Counted from the first letter of the stretch, positions 22,640 to 35,955 are shown. The stretch: 64,000 bases of DNA from Bufo bufo (GCF_905171765.1 NC_053392.1:31860192-31924191); one strand, 5' to 3'. The notes: generated by a model not told the origin, from the sequence alone. Numbers and translations: made by a program.

Positions 22640-25600
22640 TCTCCTCTGTCTGGGTGCCGGGGCCTAAATGTGTGACAGTGGCCTGTTCCAGTGGTGGGTG
22701 ACGTGAAGCCTGATTCTCTGCTATGACATGAATACAGATTCTGCGCTGACATAAGGCCAGATTCTCTGTTACGGGACCTCTCTCCTCTGCCTGGGTGCCT
22801 GGGCCTAAATGTGTGACAGTGGCCTGTTCCAGTGGTGGGTGACGTGAAGCCTGATTCTCTGCTATGACATGAATACAGATTCTGCGCTGACATAAGGCCA
22901 GATTCTCTGTTACGGGACCGCTCTCCTCTGTCTGGGTGCCGGGGCCTAAATGTGTGACAGTGGCCTGTTCCAGTGGTGGCTGACGTGAAGCCTGATTCTC
23001 TGCTATGACATGAAGACAGATTCTGCGCTGACATAAGGCCAGATTCTCTGTTACGGGACCTCTCTCCTCTGCCTGGGTGCCTGGGCCTAAATGTGTGACA
23101 GTGGCCTGTTCCAGTGGTGGCTGACGTGAAGCCTGATTCTCTGCTATGACATGAAGACAGATTCTGCGCTGACATAAGGCCAGATTCTCTGTTACGGGAC
23201 CGCTCTCCTCTGTCTGGGTGCCGGGGCCTAAATGTGTGACAGTGGCCTGTTCCAGTGGTGGCTGACGTGAAGCTTGATTCTCTGCTATGACATGAAGACT
23301 GATTCTGCGCTGACATAAGGCCAGATTCTCTGTTACGGGACCGCTCTCCTCTGTCTGGGTGCCGGGGCCTAAATGTGTGACAGTGGCCTGTTCCAGTGGT
23401 GGGTGACGTGAAGCCTGATTCTCTGCTATGACATGAATACAGATTCTGCGCTGACATAAGGCCAGATTCTCTGTTACGGGACCTCTCTCCTCTGCCTGGG
23501 TGCCTGGGCCTAAATGTGTGACAGTGGCCTGTTCCAGTGGTGGCTGACGTGAAGCCTGATTCTCTGCTATGACATGAAGACAGATTCTGCGCTGACATAA
23601 GGCCAGATTCTCTGTTACGGGACCTCTCTCCTCTGTCTGGGTGCCGGGGCCTAAATGTGTGACAGTGGCCTGTTCCAGTGGTGGGTGACGTGAAGCCTGA
23701 TTCTCTGCTATGACATGAATACAGATTCTGCGCTGACATAAGGCCAGATTCTCTGTTACGGGACCTCTCTCATCTGCCTGGGTGCCTGGGCCTAAATGTG
23801 TGACAGTGGCCTGTTCCAGTGGTGGGTGACGTGAATCCTGATTCTCTGCTATGACATGAATACAGATTCTGCGCTGACATAAGGCCAGATTCTCTGTTAC
23901 GGGACCTCTCTCCTCTGCCTGGGTGCCTGGGCCTAAATGTGTGACATTGGTCTGTTCCAGGGGTGGCTGACGTGAAGCCTGATTCTCTGCTATGACATGA
24001 ATACAGATTCTGCGCTGACATAAGGCCAGATTCTCTGTTACGGGACCTCTCTCCTCTGCCTGGGTGCCTGGGCCTAAATGTGTGACAGTGGCCTGTTCCA
24101 GGGGATGTCTGACGTGAAGCCTGATTCTCTGCTATGACATGAAGACAGATTCTGCGCTGACATAAGGCCAGATTCTCTGTTACGGGACCTCTCTCCTCTG
24201 CCTGGGTGCCTGGGCCTAAATGTGTGACAGTGGCCTGTTCCAGTGGTGGCTGACGTGAAGCCTGATTCTCTGCTATGACATGAAGACAGATTCTGCGCTG
24301 ACATAAGGCCAGATTCTCTGTTACGGGACCGCTCTCCTCTGTCTGGGTGCCGGGGCCTAAATGTGTGAAAGTGGCCTGTTCCAGTGGTGGCTGACGTGAA
24401 GCCTGATTCTCTGCTATGACATGAAGACTGATTCTGCGCTGACATAAGGCCAGATTCTCTGTTACGGGACCGCTCTCCTCTGTCTGGGTGCCGGGGCCTA
24501 AATGTGTGACAGTGGCCTGTTCCAGTGGTGGGTGACGTGAAGCCTGATTCTCTGCTATGACATGAATACAGATTCTGCGCTGACATAAGGCCAGATTCTC
24601 TGTTACGGGACCTCTCTCCTCTGCCTGGGTGCCTGGGCCTAAATGTGTGACAGTGGCCTGTTCCAGTGGTGGCTGACGTGAAGCCTGATTCTCTGCTATG
24701 ACATGAAGACAGATTCTGCGCTGACATAAGGCCAGATTCTCTGTTACGGGACCTCTCTCCTCTGTCTGGGTGCCGGGGCCTAAATGTGTGACAGTGGCCT
24801 GTTCCAGTGGTGGGTGACGTGAAGCCTGATTCTCTGCTATGACATGAATACAGATTCTGCGCTGACATAAGGCCAGATTCTCTGTTACGGGACCTCTCTC
24901 CTCTGCCTGGGTGCCTGGGCCTAAATGTGTGACAGTGGCCTGTTCCAGTGGTGGGTGACGTGAAGCCTGATTCTCTGCTATGACATGAATACAGATTCTG
25001 CGCTGACATAAGGCCAGATTCTCTGTTACGGGACCTCTCTCCTCTGCCTGGGTGCCTGGGCCTAAATGTGTGACAGTGGCCTGTTCCAGTGGTGGCTGAC
25101 GTGAAGCCTGATTCTCTGCTATGACATGAAGACAGATTCTGCGCTGACATAAGGCCAGATTCTCTGTTACGGGACCGCTCTCCTCTGTCTGGGTGCCGGG
25201 GCCTAAATGTGTGACAGTGGCCTGTTCCAGTGGTGGGTGACGTGAAGCCTGATTCTCTGCTATGACATGAATACAGATTCTGTGCTGACATAAGGCCAGA
25301 TTCTCTGTTACGGGACCTCTCTCCTCTGCCTGGGTGCCGGGGCCTAAATGTGTGACAGTGGCCTGTTCCAGTGGTGGGTGACGTGAAGCCTGATTCTCTG
25401 CTATGACATGAATACAGATTCTGCACTGACATAAGGCCAGATTCTCTGTTACGGGACCTCTCTCCTCTGCCTGGGTGCCTGGGCCTAAATGTGTGACATT
25501 GGTCTGTTCCAGTGGTGGCTGACGTGAAGCCTGATTCTCTGCTATGACATGAATACAGATTCTGCGCTGACATAAGGCCAGATTCTCTGTTACAGGACCT

Positions 25601-28600
25601 CTCTCCTCTGCCTGGGTGCCTGGGCCTAAATGTGTGACAGTAGCCTGTTCCAGTGGTGGCTGACGTGAAGCCTGATTCTCTGCTATGACATGAAGACAGA
25701 TTCTGTGCTGACATAAGGCCAGATTCTCTGTTACGGGACCGCTCTCCTCTGTCTGGGTGCCGGGGCCTAAATGTGTGACAGTGGCCTGTTCCAGTGGTGG
25801 CTGACGTGAAGCCTGATTCTCTGCTATGACATGAAGACAGATTCTGCGCTGACATAAGGCCAGATTCTCTGTTACGGGACCTCTCTCCTCTGCCTGGGTG
25901 CCTGGGCCTAAATGTGTGACAGTGGCCTGTTCCAGTGGTGGCTGACGTGAAGCCTGATTCTCTGCTATGACATGAAGACAGATTCTGCGCTGACATAAGG
26001 CCAGATTCTCTGTTACGGGACCGCTCTCCTCTGTCTGGGTGCCGGGGCCTAAATGTGTGACAGTGGCCTGTTCCAGTGGTGGCTGACGTGAAGCTTGATT
26101 CTCTGCTATGACATGAAGACTGATTCTGCGCTGACATAAGGCCAGATTCTCTGTTACGGGACCGCTCTCCTCTGTCTGGGTGCCGGGGCCTAAATGTGTG
26201 ACAGTGGCCTGTTCCAGTGGTGGGTGACGTGAAGCCTGATTCTCTGCTATGACATGAATACAGATTCTGCGCTGACATAAGGCCAGATTCTCTGTTACGG
26301 GACCTCTCTCCTCTGCCTGGGTGCCTGGGCCTAAATGTGTGACAGTGGCCTGTTCCAGTGGTGGCTGACGTGAAGCCTGATTCTCTGCTATGACATGAAG
26401 ACAGATTCTGCGCTGACATAAGGCCAGATTCTCTGTTACGGGACCTCTCTCCTCTGTCTGGGTGCCGGGGCCTAAATGTGTGACAGTGGCCTGTTCCAGT
26501 GGTGGGTGACGTGAAGCCTGATTCTCTGCTATGACATGAATACAGATTCTGCGCTGACATAAGGCCAGATTCTCTGTTACGGGACCTCTCTCCTCTGCCT
26601 GGGTGCCTGGGCCTAAATGTGTGACAGTGGCCTGTTCCAGTGGTGGGTGACGTGAATCCTGATTCTCTGCTATGACATGAATACAGATTCTGCGCTGACA
26701 TAAGGCCAGATTCTCTGTTACGGGACCTCTCTCCTCTGCCTGGGTGCCTGGGCCTAAATGTGTGACATTGGTCTGTTCCAGGGGTGGCTGACGTGAAGCC
26801 TGATTCTCTGCTATGACATGAATACAGATTCTGCGCTGACATAAGGCCAGATTCTCTGTTACGGGACCTCTCTCCTCTGCCTGGGTGCCTGGGCCTAAAT
26901 GTGTGACAGTGGCCTGTTCCAGGGGATGTCTGACGTGAAGCCTGATTCTCTGCTATGACATGAAGACAGATTCTGCGCTGACATAAGGCCAGATTCTCTG
27001 TTACGGGACCTCTCTCCTCTGCCTGGGTGCCTGGGCCTAAATGTGTGACAGTGGCCTGTTCCAGTGGTGGCTGACGTGAAGCCTGATTCTCTGCTATGAC
27101 ATGAAGACAGATTCTGCGCTGACATAAGGCCAGATTCTCTGTTACGGGACCGCTCTCCTCTGTCTGGGTGCCGGGGCCTAAATGTGTGAAAGTGGCCTGT
27201 TCCAGTGGTGGCTGACGTGAAGCCTGATTCTCTGCTATGACATGAAGACTGATTCTGCGCTGACATAAGGCCAGATTCTCTGTTACGGGACCGCTCTCCT
27301 CTGTCTGGGTGCCGGGGCCTAAATGTGTGACAGTGGCCTGTTCCAGTATTGGGTGACGTGAAGCCTGATTCTCTGCTATGACATGAATACAGATTCTGCG
27401 CTGACATAAGGCCAGATTCTCTGTTACGGGACCTCTCTCCTCTGCCTGGGTGCCTGGGCCTAAATGTGTGACAGTGGCCTGTTCCAGTGGTGGCTGACGT
27501 GAAGCCTGATTCTCTGCTATGACATGAAGACAGATTCTGCGCTGACATAAGGCCAGATTCTCTGTTACGGGACCTCTCTCCTCTGTCTGGGTGCCGGGGC
27601 CTAAATGTGTGACAGTGGCCTGTTCCAGTGGTGGGTGACGTGAAGCCTGATTCTCTGCTATGACATGAATACAGATTCTGCGCTGACATAAGGCCAGATT
27701 CTCTGTTACGGGACCTCTCTCCTCTGCCTGGGTGCCTGGGCCTAAATGTGTGACAGTGGCCTGTTCCAGTGGTGGGTGACGTGAAGCCTGATTCTCTGCT
27801 ATGACATGAATACAGATTCTGCGCTGACATAAGGCCAGATTCTCTGTTACGGGACCTCTCTCCTCTGCCTGGGTGCCTGGGCCTAAATGTGTGACATTGG
27901 TCTGTTCCAGGGGTGGCTGACGTGAAGCCTGATTCTCTGCTATGACATGAATACAGATTCTGCGCTGACATAAGGCCAGATTCTCTGTTACGGGACCTCT
28001 CTCCTCTGCCTGGGTGCCTGGGCCTAAATGTGTGACAGTGGCCTGTTCCAGTGGTGGCTGACGTGAAGCCTGATTCTCTGCTATGACATGAAGACAGATT
28101 CTGCGCTGACATAAGGCCAGATTCTCTGTTACGGGACCGCTCTCCTCTGTCTGGGTGCCGGGGCCTAAATGTGTGACAGTGGCCTGTTCCAGTGGTGGGT
28201 GACGTGAAGCCTGATTCTCTGCTATGACATGAATACAGATTCTGCGCTGACATAAGGCCAGATTCTCTGTTACGGGACCTCTCTCCTCTGCCTGGGTGCC
28301 GGGGCCTAAATGTGTGACAGTGGCCTGTTCCAGTGGTGGGTGACGTGAAGCCTGATTCTCTGCTATGACATGAATACAGATTCTGCACTGACATAAGGCC
28401 AGATTCTCTGTTACGGGACCTCTCTCCTCTGCCTGGGTGCCTGGGCCTAAATGTGTGACATTGGTCTGTTCCAGTGGTGGCTGACGTGAAGCCTGATTCT
28501 CTGCTATGACATGAATACAGATTCTGCGCTGACATAAGGCCAGATTCTCTGTTACGGGACCTCTCTCCTCTGCCTGGGTGCCTGGGCCTAAATGTGTGAC

Positions 28601-29385
28601 AGTAGCCTGTTCCAGTGGTGGCTGACGTGAAGCCTGATTCTCTGCTATGACATGAAGACAGATTCTGTGCTGACATAAGGCCAGATTCTCTGTTACGGGA
28701 CCGCTCTCCTCTGTCTGGGTGCCGGGGCCTAAATGTGTGACAGTGGCCTGTTCCAGTGGTGGGTGACGTGAAGCCTGATTCTCTGCTATGACATGAATAC
28801 AGATTCTGCGCTGACATAAGGCCAGATTCTCTGTTACGGGACCTCTCTCCTCTGCCTGGGTGCCTGGGCCTAAATGTGTGACAGTGGCCTGTTCCAGTGG
28901 TGGGTGACGTGAAGCCTGATTCTCTGCTATGACATGAATACAGATTCTGCGCTGACATAAGGCCAGATTCTCTGTTACGGGACCTCTCTCCTCTGCCTGG
29001 GTGCCTGGGCCTAAATGTGTGACATTGGTCTGTTCCAGGGGTGGCTGACGTGAAGCCTGATTCTGTGCTATGACATGAATACAGATTCTGCGCTGACATA
29101 AGGCCAGATTCTCTGTTACGGGACCTCTCTCCTCTGCCTGGGTGCCTGGGCCTAAATGTGTGACAGTGGCCTGTTCCAGTGGTGGCTGACGTGAAGCCTG
29201 ATTCTCTGCTATGACATGAATACAGATTCTGCGCTGACATAAGGCCAAATTCTCTGTTACGGGACCGCTCTCCTCTGTCTGGGTGCCGGGGCCTAAATGT
29301 GTGACAGTGGCCTGTTCCAGTGGTGGGTGACGTGAAGCCTGATTCTCTGCTATGACATGAAGACTGATTCTGCGCTGACATGAAG
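22640..29385. repeat. 141-bp minisatellite array, about 48 units
   Basis: The unit contains TGTTACGGGACC, GGGCCTAAATGTGTGACA and GCTGACATAAGGCCAGATTC, repeating every 141-142 bp from just after the transposase stop. Units fall into a few variant types, and the variant order is itself repeated at a 2,821-bp offset (about 20 units). Because 141 is divisible by three, long stop-free antisense frames result (for example 29431-24074). I do not treat these as a gene. Confidence 0.92.
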
Positions 29386-29510
29386 CCAGATTCTCTGCTA
29401 TGGCATGAAGAGACTGATTCTCTGCTGACATGAAGCCAGATTCTTTGCTATGGCATGAAGAGACTGATTCTCTGCTGATGTGAAGCCAGATTCTCTGCTA
29501 TGGTACCTCT
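29370..29510. repeat. 58-bp derivative repeat at the array end
   Basis: Shorter units of about 58 bp built around GACATGAAGCCAGATTCT and GGCATGAAGAGACTGATTC close the 141-bp array. They are also present at the start of the copy B array (about 30765-30850). Confidence 0.7.
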
Positions 29511-29813
29511 GTCCAATTGATATTGGTTTATTTTTATTTTTTTAATTTTAATTTTAATTAATTTCCCTATCCACATTTGTTTGCAGGGGATTTACCTACA
29601 TTTTGCTGCCTTTTGCAGCCCTCTAGCTCTTTCCTGGGCTGTTTTACAGCCTTTTTAGTGCCCAAAAGTTCGGGTCCCCATTGACTTCAATGGGGTTCGG
29701 GTTCGGGACGAAGTTCGGGTCGGGTTCGGATCCCGAACCCGAACATTTCCGGGAAGTTCGGCCGAACTTCTCGAACCCGAACATCCAGGTGTTCGCTCAA
29801 CTCTACTGATAAG

Positions 29814-30455
29814 CACAAAGAGTGACATCTATTATTTGTGGTTTTGTTTGTGTCAATTTAAAGCCTATCTTTGGTCTCTCTTGCTGCGCCATATATGTGA
29901 AAAAGGTACACAGGTTTTGTGCAGGTGCAATGTGGCTGCGCCTTTTTTAATAATAGTACGCTATGGGCTGCACATGTTACAAAGTGAACGTAAGCTCAGG
30001 AATTTGAGATCACCCAGATTAAGGAAGCCAATCCACCATCTGTGATGTCACAGCCTTATAAAAACCTAATCCCGCTGCGCGCCATTTTACTGGATTTATC
30101 AGAAGCGAGCCTGAAAACCTTTGGGTTCATCTGCTGGACGAAATTCTTTGGAAGCTTGTAACGAACATGGGTCTTTATGAACTGATTCACTCCTATACAG
30201 TATATAGTGCATATATACTAGTATATATAGTAGATCTATTGCATATACTGTAGTGCAAGTGCATACATAATGTATGCACTATATGCAGGAGATCTACTAT
30301 ATATACTACTATGTATGCAGTATCTGCAGGAGATCTACTATATATACTGTATATATAGTAGATCTATTGCAGATACTGCATATAGAGTAGTATACACTAT
30401 ATGCAGTAGTAGATTTGCATGGGTATAAGATGGGAATTCATATCTGAAAGACCAG
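29814..30455. other. Spacer between the two giant hAT copies
   Basis: No gene. Around 30035-30070 the sequence reads TGATGTCACAGCCTTATAAAA followed by a GC-rich stretch, a promoter-like arrangement (CRE-like plus TATA) that may be left from another transposon. 30190-30415 is an AT-rich tract of inverted AGATCTACTATATATACT motifs able to form hairpins. Confidence 0.45.
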
Positions 30456-30764
30456 GTTTCAAGTAGAGTTGAGCGAACACCTGGATGTTGGGGTTCGAGA
30501 AGTTCGGCCGAACTTCCCGGAAATGTTCAGGTTCGGGATCCGATCCCGACCCGAACTTCGTTCCGAACCCGAACCCCATTGAAGTCAATATGGACCCGAA
30601 CTTTTCGGCACTAAAAAGGCTGTAAAACAGCCCAGGAAAGAGCTAGAGGGCTGCAAAAGGCAGCAACATGTAGGTAAATCCCCTGCAAACAAATGTGGAT
30701 AGGGAAATGAATTAAAATAAAAATTAAAAAAATAAAAATTAACCAATTTCAATTGGACAGAGGT

Positions 30765-31955
30765 CCCATAGCAGAGAATCTGGCTTCACGTCAGCAGAGA
30801 ATCAGTCTCTTTATGCCATAGCAGAGAATCTGGCTTCATGTCAGCGCAGAATCAGTCTTCATGTCATAGCAGAGAATCAGGCTTCACGTCACCCACCACT
30901 GGAACAGGCCACTGTCAAATATTTAGGCCCCGGCACCCAGACAGAGGAGAGAGGTCCCGTAACAGAGAATCTGGCCTTATGTCAGCACAGAATCTGTCTT
31001 CATGTCATAGCAGAGAATCATGCTTCACGTCACCCACAACTGGAACAGGCCACTGTCACATATTTGGGCCCAGGCACCCAGACAGAGGAGAGAGGTCCCG
31101 TAACAGAGAATCTGGCCTTATGTCAGCACAGAATCAGTCTTCATGTCATAGTAGAGAATCAGGCTTCACGTCACCCACACGTCACCCAACACTGGAACAG
31201 GCCAATGTCACACATTTAGGCCCAGGCACCCAGGCAGAGGAGAGAGGTCCCGTAACAGAGAATCTGGCCTTATGTCAGCGCAGAATCAGTCTTCATGTCA
31301 TAGCAGAGAATCAGGCTTCACGTCACCCACCACTGGAACAGGCCACTGTCACACATTTAGGCCCAGGCACCCAGGCAGAGGAGAGAGGACCCGTAACAGA
31401 GAATCTGGCCTTATGTCAGCAAAGAATCTGTCTTCATGTCGTAGCAGAGAATCAGGCTTCACGTCACCCACCACTGGAACAGGCCACTGTCACATATTTA
31501 GGCCCCGGCACCCAGACAGAGGAGAGAGGTCCCGTAACAGAGAATCTGGCCATATGTCAGCACAGAATCTGTCTTCATGTCATAGCAGAGAATCAGGCTT
31601 CACGTCACCCACCACTGAACAGGCCACTGTCACACATTTAGGCCCAGGCACCCAGGCAGAGGAGAGAGGTCCCGTAACAGAGAATCTGGCCTTATGTCAG
31701 CACAGAATCTGTCTTCATGTCATAGCAGAGATTCAGGCTTCACGTCACCCACCACTGGAACAGGCCACTGTCACTCATTTAGGCCCAGGCACCCAGGCAG
31801 AGGAGAGAGGTCCCGTAACAGAGAATCTGGCCTTATGTCAGCACAGAATCAGTCTTCACGTCATAGCAGCGAATCAGGCTTCACGTCACCCACCACTGGA
31901 ACAGGCCACTGTCACACATTTAGGCCCCGGCACCCAGACAGAGGAGAGGTTCATT
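30765..31955. repeat. 141-bp array of copy B, about 8 units
   Basis: Same unit as 22640-29385, inverted, beginning with the 58-bp derivative units. Open frames on the plus strand (for example 30838-31641) are antisense to the transposase and come from the repeat length. Confidence 0.88.
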
Positions 31956-32065
31956 CAACTTTGGGTTGCCCCGCAATATAATGGTAAAATGAAAATAAAA
32001 ATAGGATTGAATGAGGAAGTGCCCTGGAGTAGAATAATATATTGTTAAGGGGAGGTAGTTAATAT

Positions 32066-35000
32066 CTAATCTGCACAAGGGATGGACAGGTCCTTTGGGA
32101 TCCATGCCTGGTTCATTTTTATGAACGTCAGCTTGTCCACATTGGCTGTAGACAGGCGTCTGCGTTTGTCTGTAATGAAGCCCCGTGCCGTGATGAATAC
32201 ACGTTCAGACAAAACGCTGGCCGCCGGGCAGGCCGGCACCTCCAAGGCATAAAATGCTAGCTCTGGCCACGTGGACAATTTGGAGACCGAGAAGTTGAAT
32301 GGGGCCGAACCATCAGTCAGTACGTGGAGGGGTGTGCACAGGTACTGTTCCACCATGTTAGTAAAATGTTGCCTCCTGCTAACACTTTCCGTATCAGGTG
32401 GTGGTGCAGTTAGCTGTGGCGTGGTGACAAAACTTTTCCACATATCTGCCATGCTAACCCTGCCCTCAGAGGAGATGGCCGTGACACAGCTGCGTTGGTG
32501 ACCTCTTGCTCCTCCTCTGCCTTTGCCTTGGGCTTCCACTGGTTCCCCTGTGACATTTGGGAATGCTCAGTAGCGCGTCTACCAACGTGCGCTTGTACTC
32601 GCGCATCTTCCTATCACGCTCCAGTGTAGGAAGTAAGGTGGGGACATTGTCTTTGTACTGGGGATCCAGCAGGGTGGCAACCCAGTAGTCCGCACACGTT
32701 AAAATGTGGGCAACTCTGCTGTCGTTGCGCAGGCACTGCAGCATGTAGTCGCTCATGTGTGCCAGGCTGCCCAGAGGTAAGGACAAGCTGTCCTCTGTGG
32801 GAGGCGTATCGTCATCGTCCTGTGTTTCCCCCCAGCCACGCACCAGTGATGGGCCCGAGCTGCTTTGGGTGCCACCCCACTGTGAACATGCTTCATCCTC
32901 ATCCTCCTCCACCTCCTCCTCATCCTCGTCCTCCTCGTCCTCCAGTAGTGGGCCCTGTCTGGCCACATTTGTATCTGGCTTCTGCTGTTGCAAAAAACCT
33001 CCCTCTGAGTCACTTCGAAGAGACTGGCCTGAAAGTGCTAAAAATGACCCCTCTTCCTCCTCTTCCTCCTGGGCCACCTCCTCTTCCATCATCGCCCTAA
33101 GTGTTTTCTCAAGGAGACATAGAAGTGGTATTGTAACGCTGATAACGGCGTCATCGCCACTGGCCATATTGGTGGAGTACTCGAAACAGCGCAACAGGGC
33201 ACACAGGTCTCGCATGGAGGCCCAGTCATTGGTGGTGAAGTGGGTCTGATCCGCAGTGCGACTGACCCGTGCGTGCTGCAGCTGAAACTCCACTATGGCC
33301 TGCTGCTGCTCGCACAGTCTGTCCAGCATATGCAAGGTGGAGTTCCATTTGGTGGGCACGTCGCATATGAGGCGGTGAGCGGGAAGGCCGAAGTTACGCT
33401 GTAGCGCAGACAGGCGAGCAGCGGCAGGGTGTGAACGCCGGAAGCGCGGACAGACGGCCCGCACTTTATGCAGCAGCTCTGACATGTCGGGGTAGTTGCG
33501 AATGAACTTCTGCACCACCAAATTCAGCACATGCGCCAGGCAAGGGATGTGCGTCAAACCGGCTAGTCCCAGAGCTGCAACGAGATTTCGCCCATTATCG
33601 CACACCACCAGGCCGGGCTTGAGGCTCACCGGCAGCAACCACTCGTCGGTCTGTTGTTCTATTCCCCGCCACAACTCCTGTGCGGTGTGGGGCGCTTCCC
33701 CCAAACATATGAGTTTCAGAACGGCCTGCTGACGTTTACCCCAGGCTGTGCTGAAGTTGGTGGTGAAGGTGTGTGGCTGACTGGATGAGCAGGTGGAAGA
33801 AGAGGAGGAGGAAGCTGAGTAGGAGGAGGAGGAGACAAGAGGCAAAGAATGTTGCCCTGCGATCCTTGGCGGCGGAAGGACGTGCGCCAAACAGCTCTCT
33901 GCCTGGGGCCCAGCCGCCACTACATTTACCCAGTGTGCAGTTAGGGAGATATAGCGTCCCTGGCCGTGCTTACTGGTCCACGTATCTGTGGTTAGGTGGA
34001 CCTTGCCACAGATGGCGTTGCGCAGTGCACACTTGATTTTATCGGACACTTGGTTGTGCAGGGAAGGCACGGCTCTCTTGGAGAAGTAGTGCCGGCTGGG
34101 AACAACATACTGTGGGACAGCAAGCGACATGAGCTGTTTGAAGCTGTGTGTGTCCACTAGCCTAAATGACAGCATTTCATAGGCCAGTAGTTTAGAAATG
34201 CTGGCATTCAGGGCCAGTGATCGAGGGTGGCTAGGTGGGAATTTATGCTTTCTCTCAAATGTTTGTGAGATGGAGAGCTGAACGCTGCCGTGTGAAGTGG
34301 TTGAGATGCTTGGTGATGCAGGTGGTGGTGTTGGTGGTACATCCCATGTTTGCTGGGCGGCAGGTGCCAACGTTCCTCCAGAGGCGGAGGAAGAGGCGGC
34401 GGCAGCAGCAGCAGAAGAGGCCGAGGCGGCAGCAGCAGAAGAGGTAGCAGGGGGAGCCTGAGTGACTTCCTTGTTTTTAAGGTGTTTACTCCACTGCAGT
34501 TCATGCTTTGCATGCAGGTGCCTGGTCATGCAGGTTATGCTAAGGTTCAGAACGTTAATGCCTTGCTTCAGGCTCTGATGGCACAGCGTGCAAACCACTC
34601 GGGTCTTGTCGTCAGCACATTGTTTGAAGAAGTGCCATGCCAGGGAACTCCTTGAAGCTGCCTTTGGGGTGCTCGTTCCCAGATGGCGGCGGTCAGTAGC
34701 AGGCGGAGTCTCTTGGCGGCGGGTGTTCTGCTTTTGCCCACTGCTCCCTCTTTGTCTCTTGCTACGCTGTTGGCTCGGTCTCACCACTGCCTCTTCCTCC
34801 GAACTGGGAAAGTCAGTGGCACGACCTTCATTCCATGTGCGGTCTAGGACCTCATCGTCCCCTGAATCGTCTTCCACCCAGTCTTGATCCCTGACCTCCT
34901 GTTCAGTCTGCACACTGCAGAAAGACGCAGCAGTTGGCACCTGTGTTTCGTCATCATCAGAGACGTGCTGAGGTGGTATTCTCATGTCCTCATCATCAGG

Positions 35001-35492
35001 AAAATTAAGTGGTTGTGCGTTAGTGCATTCTATCTCTTCCACCCCTGGGGAAGGGCTAGGTGGATGCCCTTGGGAAACCCTGGCAGCAGAGTCTTCAAAC
35101 AGCATAAGAGACTGCTGCATAACTTGAGGCTCAGACAGTTTCCCTGATATGCATGGGGGTGATGTGACAGACCGATGGGCTTGGTTTTCATGCGCCATCT
35201 GTGCGCTTTCTGCAGAAGACTGGGTGGGAGATAATGTGAACGTGCTGGATCCACTGTCGGCCACCCAATTGACTAATGCCTGTACCTGCTCAGGCCTTAC
35301 CATCCTTAGAACGGCATTGGGCCCCACCAAATATCGCTGTAAATTCTGCTGGCTACTGGGACCTGAGGTAGTTGGTTCACTAGGACGTGTGGCTGTGGCA
35401 GAACGGCCACGTCCTCTCCCAGCACCAGAGGGTCCACTAACACCACCACGACCATGTCCACGTCCGCGTCCCTTATTAGATGTTTTCCTCAT
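32066..35492 (-). pseudogene. hAT transposase with BED zinc finger, copy B, single 2-nt deletion
   Basis: Reads from ATG at 35492 for 1,008 codons to 32466. A 2-nt deletion near 32568, seen by comparison with copy A, shifts the C-terminal part into the frame ending at 32066. Domains in order: basic Gly/Arg-rich N-terminus (residues 1-30), acidic region (about 150-260), BED finger (CTLCHQ...HLHAKH, about 310-350), TTDTWTS Asp block (about 530), CDNGRN Asp plus CLAHVLNLV (about 670), WNSTLHML (about 750), acidic loop (about 870-930), then the hAT C-terminal domain with SERVF in the shifted frame. No other lesion is obvious, so this is the best template of the family here. A functional sister copy elsewhere is plausible. 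Confidence 0.9.
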
Positions 35493-35499
35493 TGTTCCC

Positions 35500-35955
35500 G
35501 TTCACCACAATTTTGAGAATGGCAAATTTGGGAATAGTTTTTCAACCCAGAACAAAAACTGTGCTTTTACGGTCACTACAAATAACTTGACCAGCTAAAA
35601 CAGTACAGATTTGGTTGAATAGAAATGTGAGGCCTGTTTTTTTTTGCGCTGTGTGACAGGTATACATTTAATCACAGAATTAGACTTGTATCTGCACGGT
35701 AGCGTGTGTGTTAAGTTTTTCTGAATGACACTATCAGCACCTTGAATCTAAGATATCCTTTTTGGGATAGATTTCAAGAAGGCCTGATATAGCAGAAACT
35801 ACTTATTTTGAGAATGTCAAATTTGGGAATAGTTTTTCAACCCAGAACAAAAACTGTGCTTTTACGGTCACTACAAATAACTTGACCAGCTAAAACAGTA
35901 CAGATTTGGTTGAATAGAAATGTCAGGTCTATTTTTTAGGCACTGTGTGACAGGC
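35500..35955. repeat. 295-bp repeat, about 1.5 units, in copy B
   Basis: Two copies of the segment around AACTTGACCAGCTAAAACAG (about 35583 and 35879), inverse of the copy A unit. Diverged from copy A units by several substitutions and small indels. Confidence 0.8.

Larger units (their letters stand above)
15722..29805 (+). mobile_element. Giant hAT transposon, copy A (14,084 bp)
   Basis: Termini are TAGGGATGAGCGAAC and, inverted, TAGAGTTGAGCGAAC. Exact 8-bp target duplications CTGATAAG lie at 15714-15721 and 29806-29813, so the whole block moved or was expanded as one hAT unit. In order it holds GAACCCG-rich subterminal sequence, a promoter-like region, a 78-bp repeat, a 295-bp array, a BED/hAT transposase, a 141-bp array and a GAACCCG-rich right end. 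Typical autonomous hATs are about 3-6 kb. The excess is almost all tandem repeat. Confidence 0.92.

Noticed and set aside
22640..29385. CRISPR-like array
   Set aside because: The units are contiguous with no unique spacers, and the context is a vertebrate transposon.
24074..29431. 1,785-codon minus-strand frame as a large repetitive protein gene
   Set aside because: It consists of a 141-bp transposon-internal repeat. Openness follows from unit length, the frame changes identity midway, and it lies antisense to the transposase.
29836..30045. Plus-strand frame of 69 codons between the hAT copies
   Set aside because: No domain, no splice or promoter logic tied to it; composition is consistent with chance.
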